Assembly (NCBI GenBank): GCA_945957405.1
Contig: CAMFLL010000036.1
Span: 1 to 34,273, forward strand
Direction of reading: 5' to 3'
Origin: an uncultured Mycolicibacterium sp.
GTDB taxonomy: Bacteria; Actinomycetota; Actinomycetes; Mycobacteriales; Mycobacteriaceae
DNA: 34,273 nucleotides
Shown: positions 24,737-33,715 of the stretch, piece by piece
How the letters are laid out: the number at the start of each line of letters is the position of its first letter
Numbering within the stretch: the first letter of the stretch is position 1
Translations under genes and position numbers: made by a program
Notes under the pieces: model-generated
The model's input: only the letters and a program-made list of their open reading frames with translations
Told to the model about the DNA's origin: nothing
Database searches by the model: none

Positions 24737-26130
24737 ACACCCCTGGGTCCGGCACGCCGACCTGGGCTGCACGGCTGGCCGGCCATCTCATCGCCGCCTA
24801 CCGCGCGCCGGTGCCCGAGGCGATCCTGCACCGCGCGGCCGTGCACCTGTTGGACAGCATCGCCTGCGCTGCAGGGGCCGTCGATGCCGAGCCGGTCACC
24901 GCGGCGCGCAAAGTCGTCGCGGGGTCGGGGCCTGCGGTGGCGACGGTGTTCTTCGGCGGTACCCGCGCCAGCACTGTCGACGCAATCCTGGTCAACGGCA
25001 CCGCCGTGCGCTTCCTCGATGCCAATGACATCTTCATCGGCGCCGGGCCGGGTGGTCATCCCAGCGACAACATCGTGGTCGCGCTGGCGGCCGGCGAGGA
25101 GGTGGGCGCCCGCGGCCGCGATGTGCTGACCGCGATCGCTCTCAGTTACGAACTGGTGCACCGTATCCGGACGCTGCTGTACCGCCCGAGCCGCCAGGCC
25201 CACCATTGGCACGAGGTGTCGCTGTCCGCCACCGTGGCCGCGGCCGTCGCGGGCCTGCTCTACGGGCTCGACGAGTATCAGCTGACCCAGGCCATCACCA
25301 TCGGCACCGCCAAAGGCTATGCGCTCAAGGAGATCCGGCGTGGCGCTATATCGGCGATGAAAGGCAGCGGCAACGCACTGGTGGCGCGCGACGGTGTACT
25401 CGCCGCGCAGCTTGCGCGCGCCGGTCTGACGGGGCCACCGGAGATCTTCGAAGGCGAGTCGGGGTTGTTCACCGCGTTCGGGCTGCAGCCGGCAGCCGAC
25501 ACCCTTGACCGCTTGACTGCACCGCCGCAGTGGGCCATCACCGGTGCGTCCATCAAAGCCTTCCCGGGCCTTGGCACCAGCCAAGCCGCGGTGCATGCCG
25601 CCGCACGGTTGGCTGCCGACCACGGGCGGTTCGCGCCTGCGGCGGTCAAGCGGGTGACCATTCGCCTTGCCGATTCCGCGTACACGCGCGACTACCGCAA
25701 TCTCGACGAGCGTCGCAGGCCGACCACCAGGGAGACCGCCGATCACAGCATCCAGTTCCTGGTCGCGGTGGCACTGCTCGACGGTGCCGTGACGCCGGGG
25801 CATTACGACCGGATGGCATGGACTGATGCCGGCGTCGAAGCGGTGATGGCGGTGACCGAGATCATCGCCGATCCTGGACTCAACTGCGACACCGAACGGG
25901 CGTTCCCGGCGATCGTGGAGGTGGACACCGGGGTCGCGGTGGTGCGGCACGAGATCCGCGCCACACCGGGCAGCCCGGAGTCACCGTGGGAGCGTGTCGA
26001 TGTGGTCGAGAAGTTCCTCCGCTTCGACCGGATTGGACTGGGCCGCACCACCATCGAACGCATCGCCGATGAGGTGATGGCGCTGCCCGACGCCGCCGAC
26101 ATCACCAGCCTGACCGCGCTGTTGCGCTGA
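24733..26130 (+). CDS. MmgE/PrpD family protein, cassette B first copy (PrpD-like)
   Basis: This 465-aa protein is the most PrpD-like of the four MmgE/PrpD members: RFLDANDIF (93-101), HPSDN (109-113), HHWHEVSLSATVAAAVA (157-173), Lys210 in ISAMKGSGN, and IKAFPGLGTSQ. 2-Methylcitrate dehydratases share the D-x-N-D-x-F and HPSDN pattern, so dehydration of a hydroxy-polycarboxylate is reasonable (inference). GTG 24733 overlaps the ATPase stop (GTGA). It has no counterpart in cassette A, whose single MmgE/PrpD gene matches the second copy here instead. An open frame runs further upstream inside the ATPase gene and is not used. Confidence 0.92.
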   Translation: MNTPGSGTPTWAARLAGHLIAAYRAPVPEAILHRAAVHLLDSIACAAGAVDAEPVTAARKVVAGSGPAVATVFFGGTRASTVDAILVNGTAVRFLDANDIFIGAGPGGHPSDNIVVALAAGEEVGARGRDVLTAIALSYELVHRIRTLLYRPSRQAHHWHEVSLSATVAAAVAGLLYGLDEYQLTQAITIGTAKGYALKEIRRGAISAMKGSGNALVARDGVLAAQLARAGLTGPPEIFEGESGLFTAFGLQPAADTLDRLTAPPQWAITGASIKAFPGLGTSQAAVHAAARLAADHGRFAPAAVKRVTIRLADSAYTRDYRNLDERRRPTTRETADHSIQFLVAVALLDGAVTPGHYDRMAWTDAGVEAVMAVTEIIADPGLNCDTERAFPAIVEVDTGVAVVRHEIRATPGSPESPWERVDVVEKFLRFDRIGLGRTTIERIADEVMALPDAADITSLTALLR

Positions 26131-26150
26131 CCCACCCGAGGAGGATCCAC

Positions 26151-26951
26151 GTGCCCGACCGTCCGGCCGCCGATCACAGCTGGCTCCAGCTGGCGGGTAA
26201 GCGAGCTCTGATCTCAGGCGGTACCCGAAATGTGGGCCGTGCCGTGGCCGAGGGATTCGCCGATGCGGGCGCCGACGTCGCTGTCATCGGCGGCAGCGAT
26301 CAGCAGGCGCTGGAGGACACCCTGAAGTCGTTGGCCCAGCGCAATATCCGGTCCGCCGGTGTGTTGCAACCGCTGGAGGACGCCGCGCGTCTGCCCGCCG
26401 CGGTCGACGCATGCGTCCAAGAGATCGGCCCCGTCGACATCCTGGTCAACGTGGCTGCCGTACGACCGCACATCGAGGCCGAGGACATCAGCGTCGAGCA
26501 GTGGGACCGCGTGATGGCGATCAACCTGCGGGCTCCTTTTCTGCTGGCGCAGAACGTCATACCTGGTATGCGTGACCGGGGGTTCGGCCGGGTCATCAAT
26601 TTCTCGGGGATCAACGCATACTGGGGCCGGCGGAATCGCAGCCACGTGGTGACCAGTAAGGGCGGCATGGTGGCGCTGACCAGGGCTCTGGCCACCGACA
26701 CCGCCCGCGACGGGATCACCGTGAACACGGTGGTGCCCGCCACCATCGACACCGAGCGCAGCCACCCGGAGTGGTACCCCAACGCGCCGCAACGACGGCA
26801 GAACCAGCTCGCGCGCATCCCGATGGGACGGCTCGGCACCACCGACGAGGTCGTCGCGGTGGTGCTGTTCCTGGCCTCGCCGCGCGCGTCGTACGTCACC
26901 GCCCAGGAGATGTTCGTCACCGGCGGTTCGTATCCGTTGGTGGCGGGTTGA
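26151..26951 (+). CDS. SDR-family protein with altered catalytic residues, cassette B
   Basis: This 266-aa protein is the paralog of the SDR-like protein at 19685. The Rossmann turn is ISGGTRNVGRAVA (21-33) and the C-terminus is AQEMFVTGGSYPL. Lys170 is kept, but the Tyr position is Val166 and the Ser position is Gly153, with Ser152 next to it. The block Y-W-G-R-R-N-R-S-H-V-V-T-S-K (157-170) and the HPEWYPN segment (NPEWYPD in copy A) are shared, so the changes are inherited and under constraint. GTG start with GAGGAGG (26139-26145). Likely works with the flanking MmgE/PrpD enzymes. Confidence 0.9.
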   Translation: MPDRPAADHSWLQLAGKRALISGGTRNVGRAVAEGFADAGADVAVIGGSDQQALEDTLKSLAQRNIRSAGVLQPLEDAARLPAAVDACVQEIGPVDILVNVAAVRPHIEAEDISVEQWDRVMAINLRAPFLLAQNVIPGMRDRGFGRVINFSGINAYWGRRNRSHVVTSKGGMVALTRALATDTARDGITVNTVVPATIDTERSHPEWYPNAPQRRQNQLARIPMGRLGTTDEVVAVVLFLASPRASYVTAQEMFVTGGSYPLVAG

Positions 26952-26953
26952 CC

Positions 26954-28312
26954 GTGACCCCCACCGAGCGCCTCGTCGAGCACATCACCGGTGCGCGCAC
27001 GCGCGTGTTGCCCAGCGGCGTCGTCGAGTCGACCAAACACCATCTGCTCGACACCGTGGCCGCCATGGTCTCCGGTGGTGAACTGGCCGCCGGGCGCGCC
27101 GGTGCGCGCTACGCCAGAGCGCGCTCGACCAGTGGACCGTCCGTTGTGGTGGCCGACGGCGGCGGTGCCACACCGGAACTCGCAGCACTGGCCAACGCAA
27201 TGGCCGCCCACGCCGACGAAACCGACGACACCCATGAACTGTCCAAGAGCCACCCCGGCTCGTCGATCGTGTCGACGGCCCTGGCGATCACACAGGCCGA
27301 TGCCGATCGGTGTTCGGGCACCGACTTGCTCCGGGCCATCGCGACGGGTTACGACGTCGGCCCCCGGATCAACCTGAGCCTGTGGACCGACTTCGCCGAG
27401 GTGCGCAAGCAACGGCGGGGCACCCCGACCATCTCGGGCATGTTCGGCTCCGCCGCGGCGGCCGCGGCACTGCGCGGGTTCGACGAGACCCGGGTGCGAT
27501 ACCTACTTTCCTATGTCGCACAACAGGTATCGGGCATGAACACCTGGAAGCGCGATGTCGAGCATGTTGAAAAGGCGTGGGTCATCGCGGGGTGGCCCGC
27601 TTACGGTGCACTGCTGGCGGTCAGCCTGGTCGAGGCGGGCTGGACGGGTGTCGACGACGTCTTCGATGGTGACCCCAACTTTCTCGACATCGTCGGGGGG
27701 TCGCCGGATCCGTCGTGTCTGGCCGACGAACTCGGGGTGCGCTTCGAGGTGGAGCGCACGCATCTGAAGGTGCATTCGGTGGGTTCTCCGGCACAGGCGC
27801 CGGTGCAGGCACTGCTCGGCCTGCTGATCGACCACGGGCTGGTCGACACAGACGTGACCGGTGTCGAAGTGACATTGCCCGCGGTATTGGCGCACACCGT
27901 ACAGAGGTCACGGCGGATGGCCAACATCAACCTGCAGTACCTGTTGTCGATCACGCTCGCCGACGGCGGACTCGGCTTCGCGGCCGCCCACGATGACAGC
28001 CGCTTCGAGTCGTGGGATCGGGCCGGCGGCGACGGTCGGATCCAGGTGGTGCCCGATGCCGACGCCGCCCCGCGCCGGCAGGCGGTGGTGCGTCTGACCA
28101 CTGCCGACGGCCGAGTGCTCGAACGGCGCGTCGATCCCGTGCGCGGTTCGCCGGAGAACCCGATGTCGGGCGACGAAGTAGCCGCCAAGGCCATGGATCT
28201 GATGGCGCCCGTCCTCGGGGATGGACTTGCCGCCGACATCGTGGGCGCCACCCGCGATGTCGATGCCGACGGCGGTCTTGCGCGGCTCACCAGTCTGTTG
28301 GGGAAGCGCTGA
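26954..28312 (+). CDS. MmgE/PrpD family protein, cassette B second copy
   Basis: This 452-aa protein is paralogous to the cassette A member at 18253: HADETDDTH (86-94), HPG (100-102), HVEKAWV with Lys207, GWTGVDDVF and LKVHSVGSPAQAP. Where the cis-aconitate-decarboxylase-like copy has KPYPSCR, both cassette paralogs have a VGSPxQ segment, suggesting a distinct substrate pocket. GTG 26954 lies 2 bp after the SDR stop; TTG 26948, overlapping that stop, is possible. It precedes the permease by 52 bp. Confidence 0.91.
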   Translation: MTPTERLVEHITGARTRVLPSGVVESTKHHLLDTVAAMVSGGELAAGRAGARYARARSTSGPSVVVADGGGATPELAALANAMAAHADETDDTHELSKSHPGSSIVSTALAITQADADRCSGTDLLRAIATGYDVGPRINLSLWTDFAEVRKQRRGTPTISGMFGSAAAAAALRGFDETRVRYLLSYVAQQVSGMNTWKRDVEHVEKAWVIAGWPAYGALLAVSLVEAGWTGVDDVFDGDPNFLDIVGGSPDPSCLADELGVRFEVERTHLKVHSVGSPAQAPVQALLGLLIDHGLVDTDVTGVEVTLPAVLAHTVQRSRRMANINLQYLLSITLADGGLGFAAAHDDSRFESWDRAGGDGRIQVVPDADAAPRRQAVVRLTTADGRVLERRVDPVRGSPENPMSGDEVAAKAMDLMAPVLGDGLAADIVGATRDVDADGGLARLTSLLGKR

Positions 28313-28364
28313 TGATGCCACGACAGACGCCCCATCTGGTTCGGACGGAAAGGAAACCGGTTCG

Positions 28365-30191
28365 GTGACCAACGTGCAGGAAGCTCCCGAGCGCACGCCG
28401 CGGCCCTTCAGCGACTACGAGGTTCCGCGAACCGGCGTGACGGCCTTGCCGAAACCGTTGCGTATCATCGTGAGATTCGTCCAGCGCAACGTCGTCGGCC
28501 TGATCGTTCTGCTGCTGCTCTTGACCTTCATCGCCGCACCGCTGGGGTTCCTGGTGCGCATGGCGTTGTCGGAGGGCAGGCGCCCCTCGAACCCGGGCGG
28601 CTGGAGCACACACAATTTCCGGGCCATCGCCGAGAGTCCGGCCACCGGAACGGCGATCTGGAACACCTTCCTGTTCGCGCTCGGTGTCACGGTGGTCAGT
28701 ATGTCGGTGGCGGCGGTCTGCGCCTGGCTGGTGGAGCGGACCGACATGCCGTTTCGCAACCTGGCCTGGGTTGTCATGCTGGCTCCGCTCGCGCTGCCGG
28801 GCATGCTCATGTCGATGGCCTACACGCTGCTGCTCTCACCGCAGGCCGGCATCATCAACGTCGCGATACGCGATGTCCTCGGCGTCGTCGGCATCGATCT
28901 GGATTCCGGCCCGTTCAACATCTACAGCCTCTACGGCATGATCCTGGTCGACGGGTTCCAGGGAGCCACAACGGTTTTCCTGATGATCGTGGGCGCGTTC
29001 CGGCTGATGGACCCCTCCCTGGAGGAGGCGGCCCTGATGAGCGGCAAGACCCGGCTGGAGACCCTGCGGTTCGTCACGCTGCCCATGATGCGACCGGTGC
29101 TCATCGGTGCGCTGATCTACGCCTTCGTCTCGAATCTGCAGGACTTCGACACGCCACTGATCCTGGGCCTGCCCGCGGGCATCTTCGTACTGCCCACGCT
29201 GATCTACTTCAACGCCTACTCGTCGCCGACGCCGAACTTCGGTATCGCCGCGGCCTACGCGTGCCTGTTCATCGTGGTGATGGTGGTGCTGTCGTACTGG
29301 TACTACCGGGTTGTCATCAAGCGTTCCAAGCGATTTGCCACGGTCTCGGGAAAATCATTCCGGCCGGCCCGGATCCCGTTGGGCCGGTCGCGAAAATGGG
29401 CTGTGGTGTTCTTCGCCGTCGTCGGTTTCCTCTCGGTGGGGTTACCCGTGCTGATGCTCGTCTACGCGTCGCTGCTGGACCACTACCAGACCCCGTCGTG
29501 GGAGGCGGTCGGCAACTTCTCGGTGGTGAACTACACCGAATGGCTGACCAACCCCATCTTCGCGCATGCGTTGTCGACGACGACATGGATCGCGATCTGC
29601 GCGGGTTTCGTCACCATGGGGGTGTCATTCCTGATCTCCTGGGCGGTGGTGCGGCTGCAGGTGCGGGGTCGGGTGCTGATGGACACCATGGCGTTCATCC
29701 CCAACGCCATTCCGGCCGTCGCGCTGGGCCTTGCGCTGATCATGTTCTTCCTCAACCCCGCGGTGAGCTGGACGGGGGTGTACGGCACCACGGTGTTGCT
29801 GATCATCGGTTTCACCATCCACTATCTGGCGTATGCCACCTGGGTCAGCAATGGTGCGATGGCGCAGATGAGCGCGGAACTCGTAGAGGCGGCGTGGGTT
29901 TCGGGGACGGGGAAGTTCCGTACGCTGTTGCGGATCACGGTTCCGGTGTTGGTGCCGACGTTGATCGCCGGGGCAATCTGGGTGTTCGCCAAGGCTTTCC
30001 GCAACCTGACCTTACCGTTGCTGCTGTCGTCGCCGGGTACCAGGACCATACCCATGGTGGTGTACGACACCTGGACCACCCGTGGCGACCCGACCGGGGC
30101 CGCGGCGCTGGGTGTCATCCTCATCGTCGTACTGGTGGTGCTGGCGATAGCGGCCCGGCGGGTCATCGCCAAGGGCTTCACCGAGGCATGA
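28365..30191 (+). CDS. ABC transporter fused two-domain permease, cassette B
   Basis: This 608-aa FbpB-type permease has about 12 hydrophobic segments and two EAA loops: LEEAALMSGKTRLETL near 219-234 and ELVEAAWVSGTGKFRTLL in the second half. It has an N-terminal cytoplasmic extension of about 40 residues rich in Pro and charged residues, longer than in the cassette A paralog. GTG 28365 follows GGAAAGG; open reading further upstream lies within the MmgE/PrpD gene. Its TGA overlaps the ATG of the enoyl-CoA hydratase gene, tying transport to beta-oxidation in one transcript. Confidence 0.94.
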   Translation: MTNVQEAPERTPRPFSDYEVPRTGVTALPKPLRIIVRFVQRNVVGLIVLLLLLTFIAAPLGFLVRMALSEGRRPSNPGGWSTHNFRAIAESPATGTAIWNTFLFALGVTVVSMSVAAVCAWLVERTDMPFRNLAWVVMLAPLALPGMLMSMAYTLLLSPQAGIINVAIRDVLGVVGIDLDSGPFNIYSLYGMILVDGFQGATTVFLMIVGAFRLMDPSLEEAALMSGKTRLETLRFVTLPMMRPVLIGALIYAFVSNLQDFDTPLILGLPAGIFVLPTLIYFNAYSSPTPNFGIAAAYACLFIVVMVVLSYWYYRVVIKRSKRFATVSGKSFRPARIPLGRSRKWAVVFFAVVGFLSVGLPVLMLVYASLLDHYQTPSWEAVGNFSVVNYTEWLTNPIFAHALSTTTWIAICAGFVTMGVSFLISWAVVRLQVRGRVLMDTMAFIPNAIPAVALGLALIMFFLNPAVSWTGVYGTTVLLIIGFTIHYLAYATWVSNGAMAQMSAELVEAAWVSGTGKFRTLLRITVPVLVPTLIAGAIWVFAKAFRNLTLPLLLSSPGTRTIPMVVYDTWTTRGDPTGAAALGVILIVVLVVLAIAARRVIAKGFTEA

Positions 30192-30982
30192 CCGAGCCGC
30201 AACCGCAGACCTGCGTGCTGGTCGAGGACGCCGACACCCAGCCCGGCGTTCGCATCCTGCGGATCAACCGGCCGGACAAACGCAATGCGCTGAACCTGGC
30301 CACCAAACGCGCCCTGATCGCTGCGCTCACCGCTGCCGACGCCGACCCTGCGGTGTCGGTGGTGGTGCTGGCCGGTGCAGGCGACGTGTTCGTCGCGGGC
30401 ACTGATATCGCCGAGATGGCGGGGTTGACCCCGACCGACCATCTGACCCAGGACACCGGCGCGGTGTTCTCGGTCCTGGACCGGCTCGGCAAGCCGGTGA
30501 TCGCAGCGGTGGAGGGTTACGCGCTGGGCGGGGGGTGCGAGCTCGCGATGGCATGCGACATCGTGGTCGCCGGCGCCTCGGCCCGGTTCGGCCAGCCCGA
30601 GATCCGGGTGGGGCTCGTTCCGGGCGCCGGCGGTCTCAGCAGGCTGGTGCAGCGGGCTGGTCGTGCACAGGCGCTGCGCCTGGCACTCACCGGTGAGCCT
30701 GTCACCGCGCAGGCCGCCTATCAGATGGGTATCGTCAGCGAGATCGTCGCCGACGGTGCGGCGGTGCCGTCGGCGGTCGAACTGGCCGCCGTCATCGCGG
30801 CACAACCCCCGCTGAATGTGCGCACCATCCGTGCGGTCGCCCGACACGCCGAGGGGGCGCCACTGGACACCGCAATAGCGTTGGAACGCAGCATGTTCCA
30901 ACTGACGTTCGACAGCGACGACCACGCGGAGGGGCTGCGGGCCTTCCTGGACCGGCGCAACCCTGTCTACCAGGGGCACTGA
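30188..30982 (+). CDS. Enoyl-CoA hydratase/isomerase family protein
   Basis: This 264-aa crotonase-fold enzyme hydrates an enoyl-CoA. The oxyanion hole segments are FVAGTDIAEM (68-77) and GYALGGGCELA (110-120). The two expected acids are Glu118 (CELA) and Glu138 (QPEIRVGLVPGAGG), so a hydratase rather than an isomerase or dehalogenase is likely. The ATG overlaps the permease stop (ATGA). The next gene, a 3-hydroxyacyl-CoA dehydrogenase, starts 2 bp after its stop, so the pair gives hydration and oxidation steps of beta-oxidation. Confidence 0.95.
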   Translation: MTEPQPQTCVLVEDADTQPGVRILRINRPDKRNALNLATKRALIAALTAADADPAVSVVVLAGAGDVFVAGTDIAEMAGLTPTDHLTQDTGAVFSVLDRLGKPVIAAVEGYALGGGCELAMACDIVVAGASARFGQPEIRVGLVPGAGGLSRLVQRAGRAQALRLALTGEPVTAQAAYQMGIVSEIVADGAAVPSAVELAAVIAAQPPLNVRTIRAVARHAEGAPLDTAIALERSMFQLTFDSDDHAEGLRAFLDRRNPVYQGH

Positions 30983-30984
30983 CC

Positions 30985-32535
30985 GTGGTGGCGGTGGTGC
31001 GGGTCATCGGCGCGGGCGCGATGGGGCGCGGTATCGCGCAGGTGGCTGCGGCGGCGGGTGTCGACGTCGAGATCGCCGACACTTCGGCCGGCGCGGTGGC
31101 ATCGGCCGTCGAGTTCGCCGCGGCGATGCTGCGGCGCTCAGCCGAGAAGGGGCAGCGCACACAGGCGGCGGCGCAGGCGGCGATCGAGCGCATCCAGCCG
31201 ATCGCTGCACCCGATGCGCCATCGCAGAGCGTGGACCTGGTCATCGAGGCGGTGATCGAAGACGCCTCGGTCAAACGAGAACTGTTGCGCCGCATCGAGG
31301 TCGCGTTACCGGATGCGGTGCTGGCCAGCAACACCAGCTCGTTGTCGATCACCGACATGGCGGCAGCCCTTGGGCAGCCGGGTCGACTGCTCGGCATGCA
31401 CTTCTTCAACCCCGTGCCGCTGATGAGACTGGTCGAGCTCATCCCGGGCGTGCACACCGATCCGCGGGCAATCACGGTCGCCGAGAGCTTCATCGACCGC
31501 ATCGGCTACACGGCGGTGCGGTGCCGGGACTCGCCCGGGTTCCTGGTCAACCACATCGGCCGGGCACTGGTCACCGAGGCCTTCGCACTGCTTGCCGAGC
31601 AGGTGGCCGGTGTGGAGGTCATCGACCAACTGGCGCGTGACTGCATCGGGCTGAAGATGGGACCGTTCGAACTGCTCGACCTGACCGGACTGGATGTCAG
31701 CCATGCCGTCACCGAGATCATCTCCGCCGGGTTCTACGGTGAACCACGGCTCCGTCCGTCGCCCGTGGCAGCCCTTCGCGTCGCGGCCGGTCTGTTGGGC
31801 CGTAAAACCGGTCGCGGTTTCTACGATCACAGCGAAGAACGTGCGCCGGAGCCGGCACCACCTGCACCCGATGCGTCGGCGGTCGCGGTGCACGTCGTCG
31901 GGCTCGAAGCACTGGCCCAGCGGCTGAAGGCGGCCGGGGTGACCATCCTGGAAGAGGCTTCAGCAGAAGCCGTTTCGATCGTCGGGCCGATCGGCGAGCC
32001 CACTTATCGGGCGGCCCAGCGCGAAGGGCTCGACACCAGGCGCACCCTGGGCATCGATCCACTGACCGTCGACACCGGCCGCCTGGCGGTGATCTTGTCG
32101 CCGCAGACCGATCCGGCGTTGGCGCGCCGCACGCTGGCGGCCCTCGCAGCAAGCGGAGTGTCGCTGGGCCTGACCACCGACGGACCTGCGCCGGTGGTGC
32201 AACGCCTGGTTGCCACGATCGTCAACCTCGGTTGCGCGGTCGCCGAGCGCGGTATCGCCGCGCCGGTCGATATCGAGGCGGCGGCGCGGTTGGGCCTGGG
32301 ATATCCCCGAGGTCCGCTGGCCCTGGGGGAGTTGTACGGGCCGGCCCTGATTGTCAGGATCCTCGACGGGATGGCGTCCTACACGGGCGATCCCCGTTAC
32401 CGGGTCAGCGGCTGGCTCCGGGCACACACCGAATGCGGGATGCCCCTGGGCGATATCCCGATGACCCCGGACCAGGTTCATCGCTCCGCCAGCACAGCTC
32501 CCGCCGGAAAGTCAGGCACCGGCATCGACTCGTAA
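30985..32535 (+). CDS. 3-hydroxyacyl-CoA dehydrogenase, long PaaH-like form
   Basis: This 516-aa NAD-dependent enzyme oxidises a 3-hydroxyacyl-CoA to the 3-keto form. It starts with the Rossmann motif VIGAGAMGRGIA, contains SNTSSLSIT, the catalytic His segment MHFFNPVPLMRLVEL near residue 139, and GPFELLDLTGLDVS. A second C-terminal helical domain repeats the type (GLGYPRGPLALGELYG), as in phenylacetate-pathway PaaH/PaaC enzymes; simple forms are near 280-300 aa. GTG 30985 is used; GTG 30988 is equivalent. Its last 58 bp overlap, on the opposite strand, the 3' end of the FAD monooxygenase gene. Confidence 0.94.
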   Translation: MVAVVRVIGAGAMGRGIAQVAAAAGVDVEIADTSAGAVASAVEFAAAMLRRSAEKGQRTQAAAQAAIERIQPIAAPDAPSQSVDLVIEAVIEDASVKRELLRRIEVALPDAVLASNTSSLSITDMAAALGQPGRLLGMHFFNPVPLMRLVELIPGVHTDPRAITVAESFIDRIGYTAVRCRDSPGFLVNHIGRALVTEAFALLAEQVAGVEVIDQLARDCIGLKMGPFELLDLTGLDVSHAVTEIISAGFYGEPRLRPSPVAALRVAAGLLGRKTGRGFYDHSEERAPEPAPPAPDASAVAVHVVGLEALAQRLKAAGVTILEEASAEAVSIVGPIGEPTYRAAQREGLDTRRTLGIDPLTVDTGRLAVILSPQTDPALARRTLAALAASGVSLGLTTDGPAPVVQRLVATIVNLGCAVAERGIAAPVDIEAAARLGLGYPRGPLALGELYGPALIVRILDGMASYTGDPRYRVSGWLRAHTECGMPLGDIPMTPDQVHRSASTAPAGKSGTGIDS

Positions 32536-33707
32536 AGCCTGACGCCCTTGGTGTTCAGGCGTGCGATCCGGCTCGTCACGCCCATCGGCAGGATCGAGAT
32601 CAGGCGTCCGAGGCCGATCAACGCCGTCACGCCCAACTGAGACCCGGGGACCAGTGTCTTGGCGGTCTGCCGGGCGAACGCCCGGCTGCCAACGACGGGT
32701 GCGCGCATGGTGCGCTCGTAGGCCGCGAAGGCGTCGACGTGATTCCCGTTGGCCCGGGCCAGTTCCGCGGCCAGGACGTAGGCGCCGTACACCGCCAGGC
32801 TGGTGCTGCCGCCCACCGCGGGGCCGGGGCAGTAACCGGCGTCGCCGACCAGCGTCACCCGCCCGCGTGACCAACTGGTCATCTCGAGCTGCGTGATGGC
32901 GTCGAAGTAGAACGCGCGAGTGTGTGCCGACCCGTCGCCCATCTCGGCGAGCCAGCTGTCCACCTGTGCGTCGGCCCCGCCGAAGGCGTCCCGTAACAGC
33001 TGTCGCTGCAGCGGGGTGTCCCGGTGGTCGTAGGCCACCGGCGCAGCTGGGCGGAACAGGAAGACGGCGCGTGCGTCTGTCAGGTGATCGGCGGTATAGA
33101 TCATGGCGAGTCGGTTGGCGTCGTAGTATCCGTTCATCTCGCCTTCGCGCGCAAGGGATTTGGGCACCGACAGCACTGCGAGGTACCCGCCGAGGAAGCG
33201 CTCGGGAGTATCCGGGCCGAAGACCACACGACGCACCCCGGAATGCAAACCGTCGGCGCCGATGATGACGTCGAACTGGCGTGGTCGACCGTGCTCGAAC
33301 GTGACGTCACCGTCGTCGGAGAGTGCGGCGATCTGGTCGCCGAAGATGTACTCGACGTCGTCGCTGGCGGCGTCGTAGTAGATCTCGCTGAGGTCGTCGC
33401 GCATGATCTCGACATGGCGGTCCGAGGTGACGGCGATGAGTTTGGCGTAGTCGATTCTCGCCACCCTGGACGATCCGGGGCGGCGCACCGTCATCATGGT
33501 GGTCCCGGTGGCACGCGACTCGATCAAGGGCAGGACGCCCATCCGCTCCGAGATCTCCATCCCCGGGCGGAACAAGTCGATGGCGTGGCCGCCGGTCTTA
33601 CGCAGCGCGGGTGCGCGCTCCACGACGGTCACGTCGCACCCGCTGCGGGTCAGCCAGTACGCCAGCACCGGCCCCGCGATGCTGGCACCTGAAATCAGCG
33701 CTCGCAT
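32478..33707 (-). CDS. FAD-dependent monooxygenase (PHBH/TetX-like)
   Basis: This 409-aa protein is a class A flavoprotein monooxygenase. It shows an N-terminal dinucleotide fold (ISGASIAGPVLAYWL, a GxGxxG variant with Ala in the middle), the DG motif FDVIIGADGLHSGVRR, and the GD motif GRVTLVGDAGYCPGPAVGG. These use NAD(P)H and oxygen to hydroxylate aromatic or related compounds, but some relatives only modify antibiotics. ATG 33707 follows AAGGAGAG. It diverges from the TetR gene, and a TetR-type operator lies between its -10 box (TATAGT on the minus strand, 33743-33738) and ribosome site. Its control thus appears separate from the cassettes. Confidence 0.92.
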   Translation of the reverse strand: MRALISGASIAGPVLAYWLTRSGCDVTVVERAPALRKTGGHAIDLFRPGMEISERMGVLPLIESRATGTTMMTVRRPGSSRVARIDYAKLIAVTSDRHVEIMRDDLSEIYYDAASDDVEYIFGDQIAALSDDGDVTFEHGRPRQFDVIIGADGLHSGVRRVVFGPDTPERFLGGYLAVLSVPKSLAREGEMNGYYDANRLAMIYTADHLTDARAVFLFRPAAPVAYDHRDTPLQRQLLRDAFGGADAQVDSWLAEMGDGSAHTRAFYFDAITQLEMTSWSRGRVTLVGDAGYCPGPAVGGSTSLAVYGAYVLAAELARANGNHVDAFAAYERTMRAPVVGSRAFARQTAKTLVPGSQLGVTALIGLGRLISILPMGVTSRIARLNTKGVRLYESMPVPDFPAGAVLAER

Positions 33708-33715
33708 GATCTCTC

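Noticed and set aside
29261..30187. N-terminal extension of the enoyl-CoA hydratase frame into the permease gene
   Set aside because: The extension is Gly/Arg/His-rich shadow coding. ATG 30188 overlaps the permease stop and begins the hydratase fold directly.
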